Source: Malurus cyaneus samueli (lineage: Eukaryota > Chordata > Aves > Passeriformes > Maluridae). From it: DNA of 64,000 nucleotides. The translations under genes and the position numbers were made by a program. Positions 17,950-28,769 of the stretch are shown piece by piece. Below the pieces are notes generated by a model. That model saw nothing but the letters and a program-made list of their open reading frames with translations, did no database searches and had not been told where the DNA came from. Location: positions 50,793,792 through 50,857,791 of the forward strand of contig CM019216.1 in assembly GCA_009741485.1 (NCBI GenBank), read 5' to 3'. Within the stretch, counting starts at the first letter, position 1; every line of letters starts with the position of its first letter.

Positions 17950-20007
17950 CTACACATGGCAGAAAAAAAACCCAAGAAAACATCCCTGTAATTATTCCAT
18001 GTTTCCACAAAGCACTCCTTTCTGTTGCACTGAAGCATATAGATTTCTGTGTCTGAGTTGCAATTAGTAGTAAATGTGTTCAGTGCTAAATCATCCTTTC
18101 CTTTTTCAGCTATGCAGTTGGTCCCATTCTAGCAACTGTTAAACTTGATAAAAATCAAGCAATAGAGAATTACTTCTGTTACTGGAGCCTATGTACGGCA
18201 ATCTGTAATTCCAGCTTCTTCCAGCATACAATCTGGCACTATGGCAATTCCAAGAGTCTTTTCTTTGATTTCAACCCTTCTACCATGGGCCTCTCCTCAG
18301 TCATAATCCTATGCCATTAAATACAAAGATGATCTGGTTTTCAGTTCTGCCATCCAAAGACCTTCATCAGATACTTCCAAAATATTTCACACTGCTGAAC
18401 ACTTTTGTGCTTTTTTTCACTTATTCTAAGTATTAAAATGCTTTAGCTTATTTAAAAAACCTCACACAAATAAGGTTATTTGCCTTTTAAATCAGCCTTT
18501 TAAATTTGCCTTTTCTCAGTGCATGAGAAAAGCATAAACTACTACTTAAGATACACTGACCATACTAGAGAACAGCCAAGATGAGTCTGTTAAGACCACC
18601 ATTTGAACAATTAAACTATTTTAGCAGGTCCCTTTATGAGTAATGAACGTTCTGGGATATAAAACAGAAAGCTAACTTAGAAAATTTAAACAATCCTGTT
18701 ACTGACTGTTTATCATCAATTCAAAAAAGGTAAGGATCTGCTGCATGATGGTAATCCCTGTAATTTTTCAGCAGAAGACAAGAGTGAAACCATTTTCTTG
18801 CACTGTTCCTTTCAAGAAGCAAGATTATTTGACATCTGAACTTGACAAGCAAACATAAACTTCCTGTCAAAACTGTGGTTGAATCCATTGAATAAAGGTT
18901 TTTTCCTAAAATAGTGTGGCTTAATGATTCCAAAAGGGAGCAGGAGTATGAAAAGGATCTGTTGACTGGTCTGTACAACAAAACATATGCTTTTTCAATT
19001 CTGAGCTTACTTTATTTCTTGTGACTCACTTTCCAGCATTATCCTTCCCCTGTCATTTTGTGCATACAACTTTCAATCTTCAGAATATTGCAATTCTCAG
19101 AAAAGATATCCAGTGAGAAGCGAGTTATTTTTTAATTCTGTCACGTTGTAAAATTTCTGTGTCTTGGGGGGAAATCCTGAATTCCCAACTTATGTTTCCC
19201 TCTTCCATTTTGCTTTGCCCTAAACAATGTTTCTGTAATTTTCTTGGCAAAAGATGCAAAGAGTTAAAGAGGAGTTGAAAACTGTGTTGTTTAGGCATGT
19301 CTAAAATTTGACAAATATTTACATAAATTAGCAATAACAATAATCATCATCACACTTTGGTAGTTCTAACACTCTGGCATGAAACATTACACGTTTCCTG
19401 TTTTACATGAAACAGATGTGATGTCCTGTTAACACTGAGTTTTCCTTTCCTTTTCAAGCATGGAATGCAGAGCAAATAGTTCAGCACCCAAATACACTTG
19501 AAAAGTAATGTAGCAGAATGATCTGTTTTTAAATATATCCTAAACCTAGCAGCACAAGGATGATTAACACAAAGTCTGGAAAAACATTGTTTCAGTTCAT
19601 TCTGGTGTCATTAGCAGGGCTCCTGTGGACCTTACACAAATTAGTTACATTAGCAAAGATTCTGCAAGGTATCAGTGAATGATGACAGGACTGAATCGTT
19701 AAAAATTCAGTTACATACTCATTTGTCAAATACTGACAATAAGACCTATGTGAACTATCAAAAACCCACTAATCATATTTTTCCCCCTTTCCCTGTCCTG
19801 TTCCCAGATATTGCTTATTCATTTAGGACTTCTCTCTTCAAAATCTGTCTATAGACAGATTAACTCACACACACCTGGAACAAATCCTGTCCATTTCAAG
19901 TTACTTTTCCTCAATGATTTAGCAGATACACAAGAAACTTCACACAAAATTGTGGTTTGAGGGTCCAGTGTCTTTTTTAGTTAAGAAAGACATTAGATAT
20001 ATTTTAC
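17950..20007 (-). other. EPB41L2 intron
   Basis: About 2 kb of AT-rich intron; nothing else recognised. Confidence 0.8.
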
Positions 20008-20106
20008 CTTTGTGATGTGTGTAGTTGTGGTGGTGGAAATGGATTCTGATGTAATTGTCTGTGCACTCACCAGCACGCCACTATCACCAACAGCATTGCC
20101 ATCAAG
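20008..20106 (-). CDS. EPB41L2 C-terminal domain exon (99 nt)
   Basis: Encodes 33 residues beginning LDGNAVGDSG, with VSAQTITSES followed by a Ser/Thr run and HITK. This matches the Thr-rich lead-in of the 4.1 C-terminal domain (SAQTITSE...STTTTTHITK). It is phase 0 at both ends, with donor AAG|GTAAAA and acceptor CTTGTAG. Confidence 0.95.
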
Positions 20107-20593
20107 CTACAAGGAAAAAAAGGCATTTTTGTATTTTGGCATTTAAAAATCTTTGTTATCCTGTTTTCACAGGATAAAAGGCTAGTTTTCTTATTAAACA
20201 CATTCTTTAATTCAGCTAAAACTGAAATCTAAATAGAAGCCATCTAAGTTTACAGAGTCATGTAAGGCTATTATTATGGCTCATTCCTGTGGAAAATTTA
20301 TGATCACAGTTCCTTTCAGGAGCAATGAGGTATTTTAATCAAGTTTCCAAAACTAGATTAAAGTGAGTTATATTTTTGCAGATGGCAACTAAATAGATGT
20401 AGAAAATTAGAATTTCTGAAGTAATATGGTTTTCTAACATTTCACTTACCTAATTCATAACCAAAGTATATTTTTACCAGCTAGAAAAAAAGTACATGCT
20501 TTTGAAAAGCATTTTGGGACATTATCTCTTTTAAACCATGTAACCGGGACACAAAAATAAGACTGCAAACAATAAGCAAACCGATCACGATAC

Positions 20594-20716
20594 CTGTGAG
20601 GATTCATACGTGATAGTTTTAGTTTCTGTTTGAACAATTGGAATTTCTTTAGTGGAAATTTCAGTTCTCTGTGCGGCATCTGAAATGGTTACCATCTCTG
20701 TTTTCACTACTGGAGG
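20594..20716 (-). CDS. EPB41L2 exon at the start of the C-terminal domain (123 nt)
   Basis: Encodes 41 residues starting PPVVKTEMVTISDA and ending ETKTITYESSQ, the conserved family motif at the start of the C-terminal domain. It is phase 0 at both ends, with donor CAG|GTATCG and acceptor CATCACAG. PPVVKTEMVTISDA joins the preceding ICCSE exon exactly as I recall for mammalian 4.1G. Confidence 0.95.
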
Positions 20717-22541
20717 CTGTGATGCAAGAAATCAACAATCAGTTCAAAAGACAGAAGAAGGTTTGTAAAGTGGACCAAGAAAACACAACCAAAAGGTCAA
20801 AAAAAAGCATAATAGTATTTGACTGACTTTCCACAGAAAAAGCATGCAATAAATAAGCAAAATGAAATGAAGATTAATACATCTGCCCTCTAGTATATAA
20901 ATAACAGTGTAGGAAAACGTAATCTGCTAATAACCTTGTCAAAGTTCAGTGTTTCAGCCAACAGTACATATCAAAGAGTGATTGCTAAAACAAAGCTACA
21001 ACACATATATTGAAAATGTGTAAAAGCACCACTATGAAGAAAAGCAAAAAGCTTAGTTTGCATAAAGAAATTGATAGCTAGCTCAGACAGATGAATTTTG
21101 TATTAGAACTAGTCTGGGAAAATACCTATCACTCCTCACTCTGCAAATCAGGACTAGAAATTTCGTAAAAGTTTAACTTTTAATATGCACTATTCTGGAA
21201 AAGAAAAACTTATGAAAATTGGATTTGAAGCAGTCTAAATTTAATGCAATAATTCTGTAAGCCAAGGATTTCTTTTGAACAGAGATCATAAAAAGCCACT
21301 TTAACAATTTAGAGTTAACTAGTATTCTCTGCAGTATCACAAACAAAGCAATTAACCTGGAGTCTGTAAGCTAACGAATTCATGAATTATCTTATTGGAA
21401 CAGATTTTCGTTAGATTTAAGAACTAAAGTTTTTGGATATTTTTCCAGATGCATCAGCTGCTATCTTATATCGATTTTGGATACACATGGGGTAAAATTC
21501 CAGGAAAAAAAACCCCAAAACCCTTTCATGCTTGCATATAAGTAGCCCTTCTTCCTTCAAACTATCTATGTTTTTAGGAAGTATGGGTGCTTGCAAATTT
21601 TAAAAGTCTAATTAACTAATACTTTCAGGTCATTAATCAGAACAGCTGTGGATGTAAAAGACAGCAAAAGAAAGGAGATGTTTGGATTTAGAAGAAAAAA
21701 AAATTGCCACCATTACAAGAACAAGCAGGTAGAGAACTACAAAAACCCCACTGAATTGTTGTAAAATTCATCAGAAGATCACGGCAAATTTACAAAGACA
21801 TACATGCCTGCATTTCATTTTTTTCCCTTTCTGCTTCTTTATCTTTTGCCTGGTAATGAACTCTCTAACCTTGTTTGGCTTAGAACAACTGGCTGTGACA
21901 GGAACTCATGCATGCTTCCTAAGCATCTAGTGCACTAGAAGACTTCAAAGAAACATTGTGATGTGAGCCTCACCACTTAACAGTGCAGTGCTCTCACTGA
22001 TGTAATTTCTAGCCTTACATGTTCTAGCCTACAAATCCGCAATGTTTTACTGAAGGAGGAGAAAAAGGCAAGAAAAGCAGTGAGTAATTACGAGGGGGGG
22101 AAGGAACAAAAATTTGTGGCGCATGCTTTCCAATTTCAATTTGCAAGTTTTCCAATCACAATTACATGTCATGGACTTGTCAAAAACAGCTGACAAATAG
22201 ACAAGACAAGACTCAAAACATTTGAAACACGTAAATAATAAATACACATTATGTATGTGCATATAAAATAAGGAGGAGATTAAAAAAAAAAAAAAAGAGA
22301 TCTCAGTCTTCGGAAGGTTTGCCTTTACTGGTGATTTTCACTCAGTTCCAGCAAAAAGTCAGAAACCATAACTGAAGGAGACAGAATTTCACTGCTCAAC
22401 AATGGTTTCCCCTTCCAAATGATCTGAATCTTGTTGGATGCCAGAAGATGTGGAGGAATAGGAGAAGAAGAAAGGCAGGTATATTTTCACCCCAAGAAAT
22501 ATCTCTGCTTAATCTAGTTGTCATACTGTTCTACCATTTAC
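20717..22541 (-). other. EPB41L2 intron
   Basis: About 1.8 kb, AT-rich, with an A run near 22281-22295. No exon candidate seen. Confidence 0.75.
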
Positions 22542-23105
22542 CTCAGAACAACAAATTAACTGTGGTGCAACATCAATGTCAACATGAGACACATCTCCAT
22601 TGAGTTTGAGCTGTTCCTCCTCTTTTTCTTCACCTAAATCTTGCTTAATTTGCTCTGACAAATTCTTCTTTTCTGTAGCTACATTAACTGTATTTTCCTG
22701 GGCCAAATCTTCAGCTGTAACTTGTTTATGCTCAACTGGTGCATTTAGTTTACTGCTTTCCGGTGTGGCTTCCACATGCTGCGTTTGTTCTTCATGTTCT
22801 TTTCTTCTCACGTCTTCCTCTTCTTCCTGTTCTTCCCTGATGACTTCCTCAATTGCCCTATGATGTGGCTGGTATTCTCCCACCTCTTCATCCTCACTCT
22901 CACTACTACTGCTGCTGCTGCTGCTACTATCTGATGGCAATGATGAAGAGTCCTTTTTTGACAGGTGCTCCACCTTACATGTTTCCCCAGCATCTGTGGC
23001 AACTTGCATTTTCCCTTTGTTGGTTTCGTCTACGACTAGTGTTTCTTCTATCCCAAACTCTGCCTGCTTCTTCTCCTCCACTATGTCCAGAGTCTCATGT
23101 GAACT
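22542..23105 (-). CDS. EPB41L2 U3 exon, acidic and Ser-rich (564 nt)
   Basis: A single 188-residue exon, phase 0 at both ends, from SSHETLDIVEEKK to SHVDIDVAPQLICCSE. These end motifs are diagnostic of 4.1G among the four 4.1 paralogues. The middle has a nine-Ser run (residues about 69-77, codons AGC/AGT, seen on the plus strand as CTG/ACT repeats near 22905-22928), then acidic SESEDEEVGEYQPHH and a Glu-rich segment, IREEQEEEEDVRR. It is probably disordered and links the spectrin-actin-binding domain to the C-terminal domain. The Ser run is a likely phosphorylation and length-variation hotspot. Donor GAG|GTAAAT, acceptor TTTTGTGCAG. Confidence 0.96.
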
Positions 23106-23313
23106 CTGCACAAAAAACATGGATGAGGAAAAACAAAAGTAGAGTATATGAATAAATTAAAATGATGAAAATAAAATTAGCTGATGGCTGGTTCATGTCA
23201 TATGGAAGACAAAAGATGGCTAAGATGGTTAACTGAAAAAAGAGGGAAGGAAAGAATGAAGATGGATTGGAAGAGTTAGAGTCAAATTTAGCCATGGAAA
23301 AAATCTGTAGAAC

Positions 23314-23367
23314 CTTATCAGCATCGCTGACTCCAGTACAAGGCCCTTCTGCTCTGGAAGCATGTGT
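23314..23367 (-). CDS. Candidate 54-nt alternative exon of EPB41L2
   Basis: Eighteen phase-0 codons reading THASRAEGPCTGVSDADK, between acceptor TTTGTTTCACAG and donor GATAAG|GTTCTA. It would insert directly before SSHETL. The acceptor is good and the donor weak (GTTCTA). I do not recognise the peptide, and the case rests on splice signals, frame neutrality and codon content. It may be a rarely used exon or chance. Confidence 0.3.
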
Positions 23368-24259
23368 CTGTGAAACAAAAAGCAATTAGAGGACAAAAAT
23401 CAATGCATAACCCTTTTCAACAGTGCAATATCCTCCAAACAAGCTTTTAAGAATGTATACACATGACACTAGACAGATGCTACATAGTCACTGCAAGATG
23501 CTAGTTTCCTCACACTTCATTGAAAAAATTGTCAAAAGTAGGTAAGAATTACGGAAATTATTATTGGCATAAGAATTGAATTATGAAAGCCTGAAAGTAA
23601 AAGCATGAGTGCACCAGCCAGTGATGCTACCGAGGCAGTTATTTCTCTCTGTTAAATCAGGAATTATGAATAAGTAATATGAAACAAAAGTAAACTGAAA
23701 AAATATTGTTTTACTACCAGTTTGCCATAATCAAAAGAAAAGTAAAAAAAAGGCTTTATTGTAGGGTTTTGTTAGTTGTTCATCTTTGGTCTGTTACCTT
23801 ATGAAACTTAATAGATTACAAGAGGAAGACTGTTTAGGGTACTATGTTATCAGAATAGCAATACATGATTATCAAGAAGATCCTACTAGAATTCAGTTTG
23901 GAACCAAAAGGATGATATTAAAACAGCTATATTAGTATTTCTTCCATAACAATATAATGACGGCTGTCCAAGAGCCTACAGCAAATGATGCACTAGGTGT
24001 CAGTTTTAATCAAATGGATTTTTAGTGAACGGTCTGCAGCAAAATTAAGAGCTCGGATGAAAAGAATACAAAAATCAACACACCATCTGTGACTTAATCC
24101 TAGCTTTTATTGCTGTTTACCTAGCGCAGCACCTACACAGCGTAACCAAGCACCGAATGCTCCCTGTTCGTGGCGCGCTGCAGATGCAGAGATAACTCTA
24201 CGGCAGGCACGCCGCTCTAAGGCAGGGCGGGGCGCACGGGAGCAGCCGCCCCAGCCCGG

Positions 24260-24332
24260 CCCTGTCCCTGTCCGCTCCTTGTCCCTGTCCCTGTCCCGGT
24301 CCCTGTCCCTGTCCCGTCCCTGTCCCTGTCCC
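24260..24332. repeat. Degenerate CCCTGT hexamer tandem repeat
   Basis: About twelve imperfect CCCTGT units, seen on the minus (transcribed-sense) strand as GGGACA repeats. In the EPB41L2 pre-mRNA this G-rich run starts about 30 nt below the donor of the 24364-24507 exon. It has enough closely spaced GGG runs to form RNA G-quadruplexes. Confidence 0.85.
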
Positions 24333-24363
24333 GGCGGGCCCCGGCCCCGCGCCCGAGCAGCAC

Positions 24364-24507
24364 CTGGGGCGGCGCGGCGGCAGCGCCCGTCTGCTCCCCC
24401 GCAGCGCCCTCTGCTGGCCCCGGGCTGGCGGCGGCGAAGGGCCCGCTGGTGCCGGCGCCGAAGCGCTCCTTACTAAACAAAATGGAGGTTATCTCCTCTT
24501 CCAGGCT
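24364..24507 (-). CDS. GC-rich alternative exon of EPB41L2 (144 nt)
   Basis: Forty-eight codons, phase 0 at both ends, beginning SLEEEITSILFSKERFGAG and ending in an Ala/Gly/Pro-rich stretch, TGAAAAPPQ. The acceptor is excellent (long C/T tract ending CGTCTAG). The donor CCCCAG|GTGCTG is weak. It would insert between the QTQG end of the spectrin-actin-binding region and the SSHETL start of U3, a place where 4.1 family members carry variable exons. It is absent from the human 4.1G sequence as I remember it. There is no stop in frame. Read-through past the donor continues into a repetitive frame, which I rejected. Transcript support is unknown. Confidence 0.55.
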
Positions 24508-27500
24508 CTAGACGGGTCAGAGAAGGGAGAGGGAAGAATTAGACAGCGGCGGACGGAGCGGCAGCCACCTACAAGGGAATGGTTTGGCAAGAGAGAGACG
24601 TGACAAAGGCAAGAGGGAACGAGAGGGGCACGGACAGAGGGGACAGAGCACAGCCGGGCGGCGGGGCTGCGCCTCCAGCGTGCACAACACACCGTGGGAA
24701 CGGAACACATCGACATTTACACATCGACATTTACACGGATTTCCCAAACAGCACAGTTTGCTTAGCTGGTAACTCCTTATTTGGTACTGGGAATTTTTTT
24801 GCCTTTTAAAAATCCATTTCTGACCTTCTAATGCCCAGCTGGATCTGAGCTCCAGGGCTGTCAGACACATTTATTTAGAATACATACCCACTGCTCTGAA
24901 ACGTTAAAATATTTCTTACTTCTTTATAACACATAAATGTTATATACATTTTTTTTAATACTTAAATATCCTAAGCAAATTTATGTTGATTAAAACTCCG
25001 TTTTCAAAAAGCCTTTCCCATTTTAGTGGGAAAACTTGGTTTTTATTTGTTTTGGGTTTTTTTTTTTTCAAACACACATAAAAGGTTACACATTGCTTTA
25101 AAGCATAAGTAATGCTCATAGTCTGGTCTATAAATATGTATGGTTTAACAAACTTTAAAAGTTCATGTGGGTATAAGGCTCTGAAAAGGCTACAATTCTT
25201 TATTCCAGATTTCCTTCCACAAGCTCTGGTAAGAAGTTAGAAATAAAAGCGGTTAAAATAAAAAGCTAACAACATACAAATACATAAGATGGACATAACA
25301 CAGACGTTGACAGCATTCCATGAGATACATTTCAGCCTTCCTGAAGGGCACTACAGAGAATCAGTCATGCCAGAAGCGGACGCCAGAGGAAAGCCAAGGT
25401 GCCATGCACACAACTGCAGCCGTGGGGACTCACCGTGTGAGCAGAGATACAGAGTATGAACTGACAGAGGTTACACCATGCTACTGTACATACACTACGA
25501 CGCATATGGCATGCAAAAAAACAGAGAAGGAAAAAGAAGAAGAACCCCTAACTTGGGTTTTTTCCTACAATAAATCTCAAAGTTTATTTCAATGGTGGCT
25601 AAAAAAAGCTAATAGGAATGCAAGTTATTAAATATGCCTTCATGCAACACTGAATATCCATCAGGGCAATGTGTTCCTTACCCCTACTTTCTTTCCCTAG
25701 TTTACTACACCCAAGAAACGTTCATCTATTAGTAGATTATATCAAAAGGCAAAAACGTTCATAATGCTCCTTTCACTCTACTCAATCTCTCTGTGGTATG
25801 TGGTCAGACTGTGTGCACCTCTATCCCTATGCTCCTCTTCTATACACAATTCAAGACAGGCACATATCACCCATCTTTTTAGCATTTTCCCACCTTCAGA
25901 TTTTTTGGTCTTCCAGTCTTTTAAAAGGAAAACCCCAGTCACACAATTTGTTTGATAATGTAACCCCTGTTCCCCGGAGCATTTAGTAAAAAAGGACTAA
26001 TTGTATAGATAGAATACATCCATTTTGTATCAGCCTGTCTTTAAATTCCTGGCAAATTCCTTCTGGTACACGGTCATACACTGTGACATGAAATACTGTT
26101 TTCAAGCTGCAGGAGATGGATTAAAGAAAAAAAATTGTGGGTATCCATAAAACAAATATTTCCCATATTTGTGACATAAATATCAATATCTTAATTTTTG
26201 TTTAATTAAGTCACAGATGCTGTGCACTTGCATTTCTAGAAGTATAGTGGCACAAATGAGACGTGCCCAAAATAACATTTCTAACACATGGAAAATTACT
26301 TATTTGCAAGCATTTTGGCTGAAGCAAAAGGAGGAAGAAAAGAAAGAATATTAGCAGTGGTATCCTTGCTGTATTCTCATCTATTATCCAGCTATCCTAA
26401 AAGACAGGCAAGGATCAACAGACATCCATCAACAAATAATTAAGGATGGAAATAGTTTCCCAAACATCATACTTATATTTGCTAGTGAAGTAGGACTGCC
26501 AGCTTCACATTAACCTAATAGAAAAACTGATGTAAAAGAGCAACATCACAATTGCAACCCATCACTATCACACTGCTTTCAGTCCCACTGGTTAGAGTGC
26601 TTGCACAGATGTTAAACCAGCTTGTCAGGGACAAAACCTCCCTCTTTTCCTGAATGAAAAGAGAGATACAGAAGTGCAGAGGTACTCAGAACAGGTTGCC
26701 TTTGAAACGAAGCTGCACAGCATTAATGATTTGAATAATGATTCCATTGTGAACATACAAAGCAAAAAGTTCTTTTGTGAAATGTCAAATAACTGCAAGC
26801 AATTACTTCTGTCTAGAATGAAAATACATGTTTTGCTGTCATCCTAGTCACATCAAATACAGTAATTTTTCAGTGAAAAACTGGTTTTCTTTTCAAACAG
26901 TGGCCATTCAGAACTTCATGGTTGGTTTGATGTTTAACTGGCATTCATTTATGTGTGTATCTATATGTGTACACACAGAGATCCTGGTTTGCAACTCAAC
27001 ATTCTCCTTTCAGTATTGGCTTAAAAAAGTTATTTCCATCAAGGAAAAAAAAAAAAAAAAAAAAAGAAAAAGAAAGAAGTGCCCAAGCTAGCCCACAGCA
27101 GATACAGCGAAAAAAGCAGCAGGTTTCAGGGCAGCCACCTTATTGGTTTCCTCTGGCTTTGCTCCAGCAATCCATGGCATTGAAATCCATTGTTTCTCCT
27201 TCCCAGGCAGTGTTTTCACTTGGAAAATGTGGTCTCCTTTTTTCTATTTCGTTTTCATTTTATAAAACCAGTGTGAATCAACAAGCAATGAGACAGACAT
27301 ACACTATACATAAACATAAAACCAAATCATCTGGAAGTGACAGAACATACCAAAAAAAAAAAAAAAAAGAGAAAAAAAAACCCCAAACCACCAGATATAA
27401 AACAACTTGCAGGGGCCCCAATTTCAATACAAAGAAATCAACACAGAAAATACACACAACCACATAATAAAAGTTAAAGTTACACTTCTAAATAAATATC

Positions 27501-28622
27501 TGTTTCAACCAAAAATATGTTCATAGCTATTAAATGAACCACTGTGTCATGAATATTTAAAATATGACCAACATTTGTACCTATCCGCATACCACTATGT
27601 ATAGAAATATTAAAGTACTACTCAGAAATTTGAGGAATTTCTTGGCAGTAGCCATAAATTAACAAAAAAGTTATGCATAGTCAGTTGCTGTGTTCTCTGT
27701 ATGCACATACTCACAGTTCAGATCACTTACAGATCTTACTAAAATAGTGTCTTATTATCAAAAATAATTTCATAGCATCAGGCCTGCTTAACTGAAAGTT
27801 CACCTTTCTGTGGACTGAAAAGAATGCTGAAGAATTTAAGGGGATAGGACAACAATACATTTAAGGAAGGAAGGGTGGGAACCACGGTGATAGACAAGGA
27901 CAACAATACAACAAACTGATTGCTTTAAAAGACTGATTTACTCATCTACTGTATGAAAGAGCCAGCTAATAACCCAATGAAACTAAAAGTTTGACAACAG
28001 CATGAGAAATTTGGGTAGCTTTCTCGCTACAGGCATTCACGATGATATTTGTAGAAAACTTTTTTTCATACTGCTGTTTAAAGGTTCAGTCAGAAAGGAG
28101 AGGTGTAGAGGAAAAGCAGATAAATTCATTTTAAAGACTTTTAAAGATTAGGATAAGTAATTTTTTAACGACTACATTAAATGTGTCCTGAAGTCAACAC
28201 TATATTAACTGATCATAAAGCCCTTCTGAAACAAAATACAGACTGTGTATATTTATGCACAAGCTGTCTATGAAGAGATGAAGATAGAAAAAAGGAAGGA
28301 AAAGTTCTACTGTCACTGAAAAGTTATCTCTATCAATCTGTGTAAATCAGAGTGAAATTTAAAAATATCCTTAACATAGAGGAAAATACTGACATCACTT
28401 CCATTTCCTTCAAATTCAATTGTGCATGTAGAAGAATAAAATTACGCACACTATTTAAAGTCAGGTCCAATAGTAAGTGGTAAAACAAGTTAATATACAC
28501 TTAGTATAAACAAATATTACACCAGACAAATAAAGCGTTAACCTAAAGGACAAACTGCATTTGCTGTATTACAAACAGGGTTGTATGGAAAGGCATGCAG
28601 ACAGGTGTGTGCAGTGACATAC
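24508..28622 (-). other. EPB41L2 intron
   Basis: About 4.1 kb. It contains two long plus-strand A runs (27045-27065 and 27352-27368). The adjoining open frames are Lys-rich artefacts of these runs. No exon recognised. Confidence 0.75.
28594..28599 (-). promoter_or_regulatory. Single RBFOX-type UGCAUG downstream of an SAB exon
   Basis: CATGCA on the plus strand, UGCAUG in the pre-mRNA, about 24 nt below the donor of exon 28623-28769. A single copy could be chance, but the position suits an intronic splicing enhancer. Confidence 0.35.
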
Positions 28623-28769
28623 CCCTTGTGTCTGTAGGGACAGAGGTGTGATACGCCGCTTTTCCCACTCATTTGGGCGTGGTTCGGGTGTGGATTCCAT
28701 GAAATTGCGCTTGAGCTCACTAATGCTAGCCTGGTGTTTCAGTAAGTCGTCCTGGGTCTTATCCAGGTC
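28623..28769 (-). CDS. EPB41L2 spectrin-actin-binding domain exon 2 (147 nt)
   Basis: Encodes 49 residues starting DLDKTQDDLLKHQASISELK, with FMESTPEPRPNEWEKRR, ending SLQTQG. This is the second half of the spectrin-actin-binding (SAB) domain, which stabilises spectrin-actin junctions under the membrane. It is phase 0 at both ends, with acceptor GGTTGCTAG and donor GGG|GTATGT. The end QTQG is the 4.1G-specific join to SSHETL (22542-23105) when the intervening candidate exons are skipped. Confidence 0.96.

Larger units (their letters stand above)
24160..24680. other. Intragenic GC/CpG-rich island
   Basis: Sharply GC-rich with many CpG dinucleotides inside an otherwise AT-rich intron of EPB41L2. 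It contains an exon candidate (24364-24507) and a CCCTGT repeat. It could be an internal promoter, but I see no in-frame ATG in the enclosed exon and no convincing first exon. Confidence 0.7.

Noticed and set aside
22600..23155. Plus-strand frames opposite the U3 exon
   Set aside because: They are the antisense shadow of the repetitive acidic exon.
24217..24363. Open frame continuing past the 24364 donor into an Arg/Asp/Gly/Thr repeat peptide
   Set aside because: It is translation of the CCCTGT tandem repeat. The splice donor and the simple repeat explain it better than a coding extension.
26955..27467. Plus-strand frame of 170 codons, Lys-rich
   Set aside because: The length comes from two poly-A runs inside an EPB41L2 intron. 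No homology, no splice context.
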